From positions 2,874,663 to 2,938,662 of the forward strand of contig JACSVZ010000011.1 of the NCBI GenBank assembly GCA_014706295.1: 64,000 nucleotides of DNA, written 5' to 3'. The position numbers and the translations under genes are program-made. Source of the stretch: Lycocorax pyrrhopterus obiensis (taxonomy: Eukaryota > Chordata > Aves > Passeriformes > Paradisaeidae). Positions within the stretch are counted from its first letter, which is position 1, and the number at the start of each line of letters is the position of its first letter. Below are positions 49,157-62,200 of the stretch, piece after piece. The notes below the pieces were generated by a model that had not been told where the DNA came from, made no database searches, and was given only the letters and a program-made list of their open reading frames with translations.

Positions 49157-51960
49157 CTGAAAGAGTATAACTACTTATTTTTAGGCTGTTAGGACTTTCC
49201 CATCAGAGGTGACATGAAAGTTTCAACTCTTTAGCTTGCATAAAACAGAACCAGATGCAGTTGTAAGCATATTTAAAACAAGTTATTCAGAATATAAATG
49301 CTGTTTCTGTCTAATCTGCTTTTTCTTAGATTGTATCTCTATTATTTTTCTAATCATGTGGAATACCAATATTCTTAGTCGCAAAGGCCTTGTGCTCTTT
49401 AAACCACTATGATTTCAAAGCAATGAATTGTAAATTCTGGTCAAAAGGGAGTAATTTTCCACGTTATGAAGTATTTTTAAATTTTATGAGGTTCAAGTTT
49501 TGCAGCATATCAGAGTAGCTTTATTCTATTAGGGAATATAAACAGAGTTAGAAAAATACTCACAAACTCCTACTGATGGGCCTGTTCTTCAGTCTTAGGC
49601 TGCCTGCACAGGGGTTATAATGGAATATTCCCAAGAGAGAAACCATTTATCATGGAATAATGAAAATATTCGGGGTTACACACCATGGTGCTGCCTGTTT
49701 TATTTATCAGAGTCAATGTGGCAATTTTTATGCTGAGTCAAGATGAATTTTACCAAGTAAGAGCCACCCCAAATCTACAAAATCCCCATAATTAGGTGGC
49801 TTTGCAACCAGAATTTGGATTGGTTATGTGGACTGAGCTGAGGTTTCAGCAAAACTCTGCAAGGCTCCAAGGAGCCAAATAAGGGAGAGAAAATCTCTGG
49901 GATTTTTTTATAAAGTAACAGAGTTCACAATCACACCTGAGGTTCCAAGCAGGAAGAGTCTCAGTGATCTCACCTGAGCAGGACTGAAAACTCCTCATTT
50001 CCACCTCCACCTCCTCAGGTAATGCAATATTGATGAACTCAGTCCCAAGAGGGGTGGAAGGTGCAAGTGGTAACATGAAAAGAGCCCGTAACTCTGGGCT
50101 CTTGAGTGACTCTGGAGTCAGAGCTACTCATGGAATCAATCAGCAGATCAATGCACAAGCTCAGCTCGTAATTCCCTCAGTTTTTTAACTGGCAGTGGCT
50201 TCTCCCTCTTGCTTTCACTGTTTAATTTTTTTAATCATTATTATTATTTACAAATTAATGCCTCTCAGCTAAATGTGAAACAGGGAAAAAAAAAAACACA
50301 TGATGCCATTAAAAATCCCAACCGAGGAGCTCCCAGCTGGGCTGGAGCTGGTCTGGGATGTCTGGAGGAGAAAGGGAGAGGGTTGGGTGGCACAGCAGGA
50401 GGGCAGCGCTGCCTTTGTCAGTCATTAAGGGCTGTGAGATGAGGTGATCCTGCACGCACAGAACTCAGGGAACGTTGTGAGCAAGCTGGAAAAAAACCCA
50501 CCAAAAACCAAAAAGCTTGAAAGCCACGCAGGTATTTTGGGAACACTCAGTTCAGGCTGAGAGGCCAGAGGCAAAGCAATCATTTATTAACTGTTTATTG
50601 CAGGCTGAGGGAAATTTCCAAGCGAATTGGGCTGCGGACATCTGTCCTGTTCTGGCTACAAACACACTGCTGAGGAGAATATTGTCCCCAGCTCCTTGTT
50701 ATCCCTGCTGGAATTTATTGCCTCCACTTTACTGGCAGCAAGCTCCTCGTTAATCCCTCCTTGATGCGTTGTTTTAATTAACTCACTCTGATAAAACTGA
50801 TCAAAATGGGTGGGTGCCCACAGAGCAGCCCCAGATATCCCTGTTTGGGACCCCAGATATCACTGAAAGCAGGAGGCCCACACTTATGATGGTTCTGAGA
50901 TTATTAGATATTGGTTTATCCTCACTACTTACCCTGTCTAACAGACAAAAATATTTATTTTAGTATATACTCAAAATATTTAAAAAACTTTTCAAAACAC
51001 CCGTATTCCTATTTTCCTTATTTTAAAAAACAGAAAAAATCCTTAAATACTGAGAGATAGAAAATTATTTTGGTTTTTATTTTTTCCCTGAGGATGGTGA
51101 AAGGAAAACAAACCATTTTTTTAGCAGTAGGATAGTTTTTAATTATATCTTGCACAGTACCGGGTGATTGACCTTATATCCCCTTAATTTGATTCCAGTC
51201 TTTTGAGAATTGAAGCTTGCAACTTAAAAATAGTTTGTTTTTTTTTCTCAATTCCTGTACTTTTAATTCTTAGGCTCTCTATTTGTTTTCATATTGATTT
51301 ACATAGGTACATGTTGGGCCTGAAAAATATTGCACAAAATACTGATGTACTTAGGAAGAATTTACTGATTTTCTTCTTAAATTCCTGATATCTCTGGGAA
51401 ACTCATTGACATAAACTCTAACACTGCTCTATTCTGCCCATAACTTGCTTTGGGCATCACAAATGGTAAATGTTGTATTTGTTACAGAGTTTTGGGTACG
51501 AAAAATATACTGCAGCTCTGGTACTCTTCACCTTACTTTCTTCACATTTTTTTTGCTGGTACTTGGCTTCCCATTTTCACGTTGTCCTTGACAGTTTTTG
51601 TACCGTGTCTACTCTATATAAGGTGAAAACTTTGAGGATTCTAAAGAAATCGTTCCTCTCTGTGGTAAGCTATAACCTCCACTAAATGGCAGACTGTGTT
51701 ATTGATTGCTTTGCAATCAATTTAATCAAAATCCTCGATACATTTTCTGGCTGCAGAAGTTGCTCTGCTTTAGTTAGAATTTCCATCTCAAGGGCCCTTT
51801 CCACTGAATTCCACTGGTTTACTTTTATGAACAGCTTGGACCTAATATGGAGAAAATCACATCAAGCTGATGTCTGAAGATAAGAAAATTATCAGAAAAT
51901 CTTCATGGAAGTTCAGAAATGACCTGGCAAGGAGGAGTGAGCTGACAGGATTTTCACATG
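49157..51960. other. Unique AT-rich sequence, no gene seen
   Basis: No repeat family recognised. Frames at 49846-50076 (minus), 50209-50442 and 50517-50753 lack domains. Confidence 0.4.
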
Positions 51961-52010
51961 TTGGGGACACAACAAACAATATAAACAATATAAACAATGA
52001 ACAATATAAA
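51961..52010 (+). repeat. Short AACAATATAA tandem repeat
   Basis: Units related to aacaatat are repeated about four times at roughly 51972-52008, imperfectly. Confidence 0.7.
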
Positions 52011-52179
52011 AAAAGAATTGCAAAGAATCATGAGGAAAGGATGTACAAAATAGAATGTCGCATTCAATGGAAGGAAAAATTAAACTCCGAGGGGAATAAT
52101 CTAAATTCCCTTCCCCTCAGAGCTGCAGAACTCTACACTACAAAATGTAGATTATATTCATGCCACCTGAAAAAAGGAT

Positions 52180-52310
52180 ATGGTTGAACTAGAAATGACC
52201 CAAAAAAGGACAAGAATCATCAGAGCTATAGCATGGCTTTCATGCAAGGAGAGATGGGTTGTGTGAAGCCTCTTCTGCTTGGAAAATAAATGACTGAAAG
52301 AGGGTAAGAA
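52180..52310 (+). mobile_element. Possible ancient CR1 remnant (plus)
   Basis: 'gacaagaatcatcagagcta' to 'gcttctgcttggaaaataaa' and 'aaaatggcctataaagaatt' parallel the CR1 order 'gatgatcagagggctggagc ... ttcagcctggaaaagag ... ggtctataaaatcatgag'. The match is weak and depends on order rather than identity. Confidence 0.4.
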
Positions 52311-53459
52311 AATGGCCTATAAAGAATTAGTGGGACATAAAAATCTCAAGATTATTTAGAATTTCTGACACTATACGAGCTGGAAATCAACCAGTAAAAT
52401 GAGGCAGTTTAATTTCAAAATTACTTAAAGTTTTCTTTTTTTCTCCCCAAGTCTGGGGAGTCAGAAGAAGCCATAGATACTGATATGAAGGGATGGAAAA
52501 AGATGTTCAGTAAAATACACACGCACTGATGTCTCCCATGCCATGTCCCTCAGCTAAGTCCCTTAATTGCCACTTTTTAATATCTGGTCTGTTTAACAGA
52601 AATGATCACTTCATACTTGTTCCATGTCTTTTATTCTTTCACTCATAAATTGTTGCTCTCCTCTGTTGGCATGGACCATCTCCAGCTCTCAGGAGGTTCA
52701 ATTTGCCCCTCTGTGGAGTTGTTTGTATAGAGCTCGTGGCCTCTTGTCTGCGTGCTAAAAACACACTCCTTGTGTTTCTATATACAGCAACTCCTGAAAT
52801 GTCAAAGATTTGAATTCTAATTTTGCAGGCAGAGATACCTGTCTTTTTAAATGAACACACAGCAGCAGGAGCAGTCAGAAGCTACCTTGTCTGTGATAAA
52901 AAAGACTCTCAGCTCCAGGAACAGCAGAGCCAGAGCACTCAGTGCAGCTGTGCTGGGACTCTGAGGAGTCACATCAAACATTGCCATCACAGAAAGAAAT
53001 TTAGAGAATTTGTACTTTGCTTCAATACAAGATCCAGAATTAAAAAAAAAATAATAAAATACAGAAATTGTTTGACATTTCTGCAGTGACACAGCCAGAA
53101 AAAGCAGAGCCATGCAAGCGGCTCCAAGGCCAGTGGCAAGCTCAACCTTGATACCTGTTTATGTAACAGTCTGGAAGGAGCCCTGACGCTGATGTGAGCA
53201 TATTAAAGCCCATCGCTCATTAAAGTCCATCCATGTGTCTCACCTCCTGCGCCTGTCACCGTCAGCTCTCCACTTTACAAGGTTCCATATCAGTAAGGTC
53301 ACTGAAGCAGATGAACAGAGAAAGTGAGCAAGGGAATGCAGGGATATTTCTCTATGTAATGGAAAGCCTAAGTACCAGCCTACGTCTGGAGGAAAATATG
53401 TACTGCAATTTCCTACCAGCTGGAGGTGAAAAAAAAAACCACTCAGCTTGTCACAGCTA
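52311..53459. other. Unique sequence, no gene seen
   Basis: Short unrelated frames on both strands at 52823-53113. No repeat recognised. Confidence 0.4.
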
Positions 53460-53469
53460 ACTAGAGCTG

Positions 53470-53625
53470 TTAATTTTATTATCATCATTATTGCTTTTAT
53501 ATTGCAACAGCACCTAGATGATCAGGCTGGGAGCTGAGGGCCCCACTGGGGCATGAATTGAACACATAGAACACAAATACAGCCCCTGTCTCAAATCACT
53601 CACCTGCAGATGTCTACAGAGAACT
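53470..53625 (+). repeat. Ancient amniote-type interspersed repeat
   Basis: The sequence 'attatcatcattattgct', then 'aacagcacctagatgatcag', 'gggccccactggggcatgaa', and 'aacacaaatacagcccctgt' matches in order a repeat I remember from reptile and bird genomes (a '...attattattt...cagcacctagaggcccca...ggggccccattgtgc...tacaaacacatag...agacagtccctgcccc' type consensus). I cannot name the family with certainty. It appears strongly diverged, as expected for an old amniote element. The minus-strand frame at 53514-54035 runs through it. Confidence 0.6.
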
Positions 53626-54094
53626 GAAGTGCAGCTCGGTTTTAAGGTAGATTTTGGTGTAGAATTTGGTGCAAAATGTGGTATGATATTGTGAAATAAA
53701 CACCCATGCACAGTATACGTTTGTATCCAACTTTCTTGCTCTGCACAGAACAGTCTTTGTCTTTTCTGGGCAGCTCCAGCGACTGAATAAACCCAGGTGC
53801 CCAGCCCAATGTGAGAACAAACAAACTCTGTTTTGTTAGTGTGCAATGCCTCGTTAGACACCGTGTCAGGAAAAACGCCTGCCTCTGATAAATAGCAGAT
53901 GTCACTGCTGTCCGATGAAACAAGTGGCACTAACAACCTCTCTCTCTTCCAATAACCTCTCACCAGATTCCAGCAGCAAGGCTGTTTGGCTGAAATTTTG
54001 TTCACCTTGCTGGCACTCACTGTCATTATGAACAATATTTTACCTTTAAGATTCCAAACACCCAGCTGCCATTTCTAGAACCACCAGTGAGCAC

Positions 54095-54300
54095 AAGAGC
54101 CACAGAACCACAGAATTATTCAGTTTGGAAAAGTCCTCCAAGCTCATCAAGGTCAGCCTTTGATCCATCACCCCCATGCCCACTAAACCATACCATGAAA
54201 TTCCACATCTGCTCATTTTTTGAACACTTCCAGGGATGGTGACTCCACCACTTCCCCAAGGAGCACATTCCAATGCTTCACCACCCTTTCAGAGTAGAAA
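54095..54300 (-). mobile_element. Older CR1 copy (minus)
   Basis: Begins with the inverted terminus 'cacagaaccacagaattatt' and 'cagtttggaaaagtcctcca', then 'ccatgcccactaaaccatac' and 'cttccagggatggtgactcc', the order of an old CR1 subfamily ('gtgactccaccacttccc' is a hallmark). Divergence increases after 54290. Confidence 0.92.
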
Positions 54301-56663
54301 GTCACAGCACTTGTTAACAGGGATTGCCCCCATGAGGCCACATTCCCTTCCCGAATTAATGGAACAGTTTCTTTAATTCAAGAAAGACTCGCAGTAAAAT
54401 TCTAGGTTTGGTTGCAGGATCTATCTCAGCTCTCCAGTACAAAGCAGGGAAAAGCTGATCCCAGTCCATCAGCTGCTCACCTGGAGCTGGGGAGGCAGAG
54501 CCCTCACGCCACCTCTTACCTCGGCAGAGAGCTCGGAGGTGCCTCGACTGATTCCTGGTGCTGAGTGACCGTGTAACACCTGCAAATCTGCTCCAGCACC
54601 TTGTCCCTGGTGTCAGCCCCCGCTGCAGCCCTGTAAATCATGCAAGGTCTGGAACGTGAGCTCTGCTCAGGAATTCAATGATAAATTATTAATTATGCTC
54701 AGGCTATTGTAAGGCAGACTGAGGCACCACTAAAATCCTGCCTCAAACGATGATGAGGACCAGATGCTTCAGGGAAAAAATCACCAAACACTGATCTATA
54801 AAAAATCTGCTTCTCAGCCCCACAAATTCTTTTCAATGGTGACTTTCATGTGTTAATTACATCCTGCTAAAGACTAAATAACGCAGCTCATATGTGCTGC
54901 TGCAAGGTTTGCTGTGCCTGCCACTGGGACTTTTGATTTATTTCTCAGTCCTGCATCATGTTCACCTTATGATAATATCTTTACTAGGTAAAAGTAAAAA
55001 AAATGGCCCAGACATGGCCATTCATTGGTGCTTCTGGCAGTGACACCCTCAGTTATTTTTCATTAAAATGCAGCAGTTGGACTGTGGAACAGCTGACAGG
55101 TGTATTTTCTAGAAGTAAAGTTAACTATTTTAAGGTTTTAATTTTCACCCATCAGACAGATATTAAAATGGTGTATGGACACAATTTGGGTCACTGAGAT
55201 TTATGTTGTTATAGTAATGTGCACAGAAAGTCCAAAACGCTCAGGGTGTTGTCATGAAAGACTGAAAATCCAGTGTATTTACATGGAAGGAGCTAGGAAA
55301 ACTTAGAGAAGAGTTGCAAAAATGGTATCTACAAAATACCAACATCTCTCAGCTGATTTGACCATTCCTTTGGCATTTTTAACTTGCAGAACTTAAATTA
55401 GTGACTGATGCAGATAAAGATGCCTCCTAGGACAGTAATGTTAAAAGGTGAGGTTAGCACTCAACCTTCATGGAAGTCATTGGGAAGCCAAAATATCTCG
55501 TAAAAAGCTGACTAAATAACCCTTGGTTGGCTGCTGTGCTTTGCTGATGTACAAGGCTGGGCTGCTGTGGCAGATAATGCATTTATAAATCAATGTAACA
55601 CCCTGGCCCTGCTGACAGCAGCGCAGCTCCATCCAAACTGTTCCAGCTGTATCCAGGCAACACCAGCAGCTCCCTCACAAGGAGCAGGGGAGGAATTTGT
55701 TCACCTGCAAGAGGAAGACACCCCAAAGTGGCCAAAGTTGCCATAAAACCAAAGCAAAGCAGATTAGAATTGGATTACCTTCAGTAAATAAACTTCAAGT
55801 CTGCTCCTATTTGTTTAGTAAAGAGTGGAAGTGGTGATGACTATTTAAAAACAGGGATATGATCTATGGTATCTGCTACAATAAAGAATTTTTAGTTGAT
55901 TTTACGATATCATTTACAAACCAGAGCAGCTGGATTTAAAAGCACCAGCTTACTTCCCTGTGCTGACACATCTGTGACCACTACAGCACAATAAAACTGG
56001 GAAGTTTTAATGCAAGTTGATCCTGAAATAAACCATTTTTAGCACATGGATAGTACAGGAACGATACAAAGCCACAGAAAACTCGAACACATTGGTGTTT
56101 ATTACTGGTTATACTCAATCACTCCGACTTTTTATTTGCCTTCATTGTCTGAGTCTGACAAAATAAGAACGGAAAAAGTTTTCCCCTCTCTCCCCCAAGG
56201 AAAACACAGTGATGGGAGGAAAAGCTCTCAGGGTCTACAAAGCTTTTACCAGGGTGTAAAAAAGGTTTATGGCAGAAGTTTGGCGTCTGGACTCTCATCT
56301 GAGGAGTTGGGGGGAAGGAATTTGCTCTAGATTACAAAAATGCAAGTCCAGAGTACTTGCTAAAATCCATATTTCTCGAACAGATTGTAAATAAAACTTC
56401 ATAAGGTACTTTTTAAGGGTGTATTTCCCTGTACCAGCACTCATTTGAGATTGCAGCAAGAACATTTCCATAGTAAAATAAAAATAGCTAGTAATAAACT
56501 TACTCAAAATTATTTATGTATTTATTGTAAATTTTATTGTACTTCTAAAGATTTTTTAGACATAGCACCAAAAATTTTTATACTCACAGTTTCTGTCCTG
56601 TATAAAACAATTTTAATACAGTTATAGTTTTAAAGTGAGAGCTTTAGATTAATTAATTTGTGT
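54301..56663. other. Unique AT-rich sequence, no gene seen
   Basis: No repeat family, RNA gene or domain recognised; frames are short. Confidence 0.45.
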
Positions 56664-56837
56664 ACTTGTTTTTTGGGTTGGGCTTTTTGTTGGGTTTTTG
56701 GGGGTTTGGTGGTTTTTGGTTGTGGGTTTTTTTTGGTCGGTTTTCTTGGGTTTTTGTTTGGTTTTTTTTTTGGTTTTTGTTTGTTTGTGGGTTTTTTTGG
56801 GTTTTTTTTTTCTTGTTCTTTTTTGGTTTTGGAGGTT
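56664..56837 (+). repeat. Strand-asymmetric G/T tract with G-quadruplex motif
   Basis: About 170 bp with almost only G and T on the plus strand. A quadruplex-compatible arrangement is present: GGG at 56675, 56680 and 56692 and GGGGG at 56700-56704, with loops of 2, 9 and 5 bases. Overlapping Phe/Trp/Gly-rich frames on plus and a Lys/Pro/Thr-rich frame on minus are low-complexity artefacts. Confidence 0.9.
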
Positions 56838-57463
56838 ATTTTCTCCCTTATGCAATGATAAACATCAAGTCTTAAAGAAGTAACAGCTCTAGCCATAAAA
56901 TATCCGACGGCACGCTCAGAGTAGAAGGCAGCTTTTATAGTCACTGCTCCACTTTGAATTTACTATACTGTGTCTTAAAGGTACCTTTTGGAAAATGAAT
57001 GCCTAAGCACTACCTATGGCTATTTGGGATGCACATCAAATATTTAATAGATGCTTAAGCTGCAAGTTGTAGACCAAGTAGCAGTAACACACTCGAAAGC
57101 AAGGAATGGTTGGGTCAGCATTCAAACAACAAATCAAAGGTCAAGAACCTTTTGCTGAAGGTGTAAGTATAGAGAATCAAACAACACTTCTAATATTTTT
57201 ATCTTACTTTTAAATATTTACTTCTGAAGTAATGTGCAGTTATGTCATGTTTAAGGAAATGCCTGTGGGGGGTTCATTAACAAGCTTTTTCACTACATAT
57301 GAATGGAGGTTTTATTTTATGTTTACACTGGGCACAGCTGTATCTTTCTTTGGGAAAACACTTCAAGATCTTCTTCAAAATATCATATATAAGATTTTAT
57401 AAGTACTGAGTTTCCATTGTTACAAGGGCACTAAAAAAAGAAGGTATTTGCATAACCTGGAAG
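56838..57463. other. Unique AT-rich sequence, no gene seen
   Basis: No repeat or gene recognised. Confidence 0.45.
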
Positions 57464-57499
57464 CAGAACTACTCCAGGTACCAGAACTACTCCAGGTAC
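57464..57499 (+). repeat. Perfect 18-bp tandem duplication
   Basis: The unit cagaactactccaggtac occurs twice, head to tail and without mismatch. Perfect identity implies a recent event. Confidence 0.9.
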
Positions 57500-58887
57500 C
57501 GGTCTCTGCATTGTTACACACGGCTCTCCCAGTACTTATGGAAGTTTGCAAAGGCAAAACACTTGAGGTCTACATAAGCTGAACCTTCTGAAGGAAATCC
57601 CTGTGTTTTTTACTGCAGAAACTCTGTTGTCTCCTTTAGAAACTTCAGGAGCTACAGGAACAGACAGAAAGCAAAGCCCTTCTCTGTGCAGCACCTTACT
57701 GAAAGGGCTGGGATGCTGATGGGGTCCCTGTTTATTTGTTTGGGGATGAAATCTCCCCCAGAAGTGACACACAGTGCCTTGGTTTAGCCAAGAGGCAGCT
57801 CTATCACTGGGATCTGTGTAAAAGGAATGATTTCCTGAGATGCACCGTCTCAACTCTTAATGTGAGGCAGCAAGAGCCCTCTGCTTCCGCCAGTGCCGTG
57901 TGAGAGGAGCTTTTAGCTTTAATTTTGTGCCCTTTTCATAGCTTCCCTCTCTCATCTCTGTTTTCTCAGTGGGTCTTCTTGTAAAAAGAGAATTCAGAAC
58001 CTACAGATTAAGCCCACAAAACCAGCCCTGGCAGGCTGTGCTATTGGAGCCACTGGTTTTGTCTGGGGCACGCACTGGCTGCAGGCGTCACTCGCAGCCC
58101 CTACTCCCATCCCCTTTGTGACTCAGCTTTCCAGAGAGCAGCATTTCCTTCCCTGCAGAGCTCTGAGAGCCTCTGCAAAGCCTGTGGGGATCACTGATTA
58201 AGAGGCACTAAAGGAGTGTTTTCCTCATCCTCTCCACATTCCCCTTTTTCTCCCTAACCCAGCTTGTTTTCATCACTTTAACTCTCGCTCAGTAAAACAC
58301 AGCTTGCCTCTCTCCGCGCAGATTCAGAACTCCTTTCAGAAGGATCTGAGAGATACAGGCACTAGACAGAGCTGGCCTATGGCTGAAGGGATGGGAAATT
58401 AGTGAAAAAATGCTGCACATTGTGCTCTGCCAGTGTTAGAGACCACAACTGCACTGGAGGAGGGGAGCTGACAGTTTTCTGTGCTGTTGAGCTGCCTCGA
58501 GCATCACCGAACACAAAAACCTGCGAAGAACAGCCCACCTGTACCCACTCTGCAAGAATGTATCACTCATTATTCACACACTCTTTCATCTCTCCTGCTC
58601 TGCATGGTTCAGTCAAGGACTTGCTAATGAAAAAAAACTAATTGGGAGGAAACAAGAAGAAGCATGCCTATAATGACACACCTGAAGGAGGGTAAACGAG
58701 TGGAAGTTTCATTCTGAGATGTTTTCCCCACAAAAAAGACTCTGGTAATACTGTGATGGCAAATTTCAAGGGAAGAGTGAAATAGGTAACTCCTTTACAG
58801 GTCATTACTCATAAAAGAACAATTAGATATTAATATAGGCCTACGAAAAATTAAGTTCATTAAAGTTCAATTGAAAAGAAAAAGTGA
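57500..58887. other. Unique sequence, no gene seen
   Basis: Somewhat GC-richer around 57540-58350. A 105-codon minus frame (57536-57853) has no recognised domain. Confidence 0.4.
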
Positions 58888-59238
58888 AAAGGTGCTCAGG
58901 GGGGACCTTGTGGCTCTGCACAACTCCCTGACAGGAGGGGGCAGCCAGGGGGATCGGGCTCTGCTCCCAGGGAACAGGGACAGGAGGAGAGGGAACGGCC
59001 TCAGGCTGGGCCAGGGGAGGCTCAGGGTGGACAGCAGCAGGAATTTCCCCATGGAAAGGGTGCTCAGGCCTTGGCAGGGGCTGCCCAGGGAGGTTTGGAG
59101 TGCCCATCCCTGGAGGTGTCCAAGGAAGGGCTGGAGGTGGCACTCAGAGCTCTGGGCTGGGGACAAGGTGGGGACTGGGCACAGCTGGGGCTCCGTGGAC
59201 TTGGAAATCTTTTCCAACCTGAGTCATTCTGTGTTTGA
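58888..59238 (+). mobile_element. CR1 retrotransposon, second subfamily (plus)
   Basis: Starts 'aaggtgctcaggggggacct', runs through 'cagggaacagggacaggagg', 'ggctgcccagggaggtttgg' and 'tggaggtgtccaaggaaggg', and ends 'cttttccaacctgagtcatt'. It is closely similar to the reverse complement of part of 28008-28850. About 350 bp, 5'-truncated. The 139-codon plus frame is not a gene. Confidence 0.95.
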
Positions 59239-62200
59239 AAGTCATGAATGGGAGACCAGACTAATCCAGAGCAAACAGCTCATACAGTGAGACCGGAACT
59301 GCAGAGTGAGTTTTAGCACCAGCCACGTGCAAAATTCCCTGGGATGACAAAAGGTGGGCAGCGAAATGGTAACATAGGAATCCTAAAAGGCTGAATGGCA
59401 AAGAGTGGGTGCAGGAAAAACCTGGAAAAGGAATGACAGGGAAACAGAATTTTTGCACATGTTTTGAATGGTACCTCAGGGATGCTATCTCTGAACATTC
59501 CTCCCAATAGGATCTTTAAGAAATATGGCATCCCTTTGCATTTTTACAACAAATGGCACATAAAAGGTAAAGCTGAAAGGAACTGAGCGTTGTCCAGTAG
59601 ATATCCCCTGAATTGATATTATTATGGCTCAATAATAAAAATCACTATCCATGGCTTTTTAAATTGAACCATTTGGGAAGGTAAGCTTTGCCTAATAACA
59701 CTCTTACAACAATAGTGCAGTTTCCAATGCCTATATTTTAAAAGATCACATGCTAAAGACAGTAAAAATGTATAAACTGGAGACAGAAAGTGTCTTAAGA
59801 GTGATGGCTTCCACAGGTCACTGAGTTGCACTTACCCTGAGAAGATCAAAGGTGGTTGCACTAATTCAATCATTTCCTTTCACAGAGAGAAATTGTTACC
59901 ACAGACTTTCCAACCAGCAGTGAAAATGCACAAGATCTACTACTGCTTATTTGCATGTAAGAAATCAGGGAAGTTATTCATTATTAGTGCAAGTCACCAA
60001 GCTGGATCACCTACACCCTCCTGCTGGCTTGATTTCCATATGGTGATTAGGTTTTTTAAATATTTATGTACTAGTCCAGACTAAACACCATTAAATTTTG
60101 GATTTTGAGGATACAGCTGAGTGTGCTTGGCCTATTCTGCCTTCTGTGGGAACTCAGAATATTTAATCCCCTAAGCAAAGATTAGTGCTTTGCAAGACAG
60201 GGCCCTTGACTAAAGAGTTCTTTCTCTGTGTTGCTTCTCCCTGCTTCCCATCTGATATTATGGAATGAGAAACCAACCTTGGCCCTCTACCTCATGAAAA
60301 TGCTAAGAGTGAAAGTTCTTTTTCAGGACTTTGAGAGATAAACAGCCAATTTTTCTTTTTTGAAAACAGTGCAAGAAAGTGCTGTCATGCAGCATTTCAG
60401 AAATGGTCTAAATAACTCAAGGGCAGGCAGGGGGAAGCCATTAGGGATTGGAAAGAGGTGAGTCAGAACAGATGAGAGAGAAATACAAGTTTCACCAGCA
60501 GATTTAAAAATGAAAGAAGGCTGAAAACTTCTAAAGCTATTATCTAAAAAAAAAGTTCAAATTGTTCAAAAAGTTTCCTCGATATAGTGAAGTTTGAATT
60601 AAGCATCAGATTCAGCAATTCCAACATTTCTGTAGACAAATAAGACTTCATAGTGATGCTTAAGGTTTCACATGCTTTTCACTACATCTATTTTAAGTTA
60701 TTAATTGATGTTTAGGTCCAAGGTTGAGATCCATGGCTCAAAACTAAATGTTTTCTAATCAAAATGAAAAGTGGATTAAAAGAGTGAAAAAAGAGTGAAC
60801 AATAAAGACAATTTTCTCATACCCTACCTCAGACAGTCCTAAAAAGTTGCAAATACCCTGCAAGGTGAAACAATTTCTCTGGCTGTGGCTGAAAGAGTGA
60901 AAAGTTTCTCCACGTGTTTACAGGTAACGAAGGACAAAGTGCCTGAAGAGCCTCGAGTGAACAGAGAGATGCAGTGGAGAGACACACGAAGACAGAGTTA
61001 ATTGGCAGGAGGAGTCCAATAGGAAGGCAGGGAAAATCTTCCAGGATTTCTTGCTGGGATGTGTCCTAGAGGACAGCAAGGCAGTTTGTCAGTGCCACAA
61101 CCTGACCCCAATCCCAAGTTATGCCTCGGTGGAACTCGATCCACTCGGGATGGAGTCCAGATTTTGGAAAGCCTCAGAGTCTGCTTTACACCAAGTTCTT
61201 TAGTGTTATTCTGTACCCTTCTAGCACTCCCTTTACCCTGTACACTCTGGATTATCAGGAAGCTGGAGCACACACAGGACACATGTAAAATTTACAGAAA
61301 TTCCCCTTTGTGAACAACGCTGGCAGCAGCAAAAATCCCAATGAACTTGTGCCTCTTCTTGAGCACACGGTTATCAGTCCAAGATCTCACAGCAATACCC
61401 ATCAAATCATTCTGCCTCCATTCCAATAAAAGGAGATTTTTATGTATGTTTCTCTATAGTACATTGGGATGTGAAAAAAACCTGCTTATTGTTATTTCGG
61501 AGAAAAATAACCCATTCATCATGTAAGCACTGCTGATGTTAATCAAGTCTTGCCTATAAGTATCTCATAACATGTCCTGTCTAAATAAGAGCTGACCCAG
61601 ATTAATGAAAATCATGTTTGGAATATATTTTTTAACTGGAACACACCGTGGTTCCTTCTCTGTTTAACTAAATGAATTTTAAACAAATTGGTTTCTGAGC
61701 CATTTAGAAACTCCTAAGAATTTGTGTAGTTTGTATAAACACCAGCTCTTATCATGGCAGATATTTGTATTGCAAATATGATTTATGACCTAATGAATGA
61801 AGCAGAAATAAAACACATGGTGCTAATCCTTTTATTCTCTCTCAGTTACTGAGATTAATCAAAGATAATCTCTATTGCTCCAAGCAAGCCTGTGCCCAAA
61901 CAGAATGTGCATGAAGCAGCTATCAGGGTGGAAATGTGTTATTTGAAAGAAATGAAAAAGAAAAAGGCATTTTTGTTCTTTCTATATTTGTTGTCAATGA
62001 CGGGGGCTAAATGATTATTAGAAGAGCAGCAGTGATTCCATAGTCTGTAAAATTTCTTGGATCTAGCAGAGGTTAACCCAATCTTACCCATCTACTTCAG
62101 CTTTTCTTCTGTGATCTCTGAGACCCAGTTCTAGCCTGGCAGCCTATAGTGGATTTAGTAACATGAAACACAAGTTAATTATTTCTGCACTTTATGGAGC

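Noticed and set aside
48866..49192. Tyr/Ile-rich 108-codon frame
   Set aside because: Translation of the ATATT microsatellite.
53514..54035. 173-codon minus-strand frame with a good internal donor site
   Set aside because: It runs through an old interspersed repeat, two other minus frames overlap it, and no domain is visible. The donor-like site is mentioned as a finding only.
56630..56944. Lys/Pro-rich 104-codon minus frame and Phe/Trp/Gly-rich plus frames
   Set aside because: Translations of the G/T low-complexity tract.
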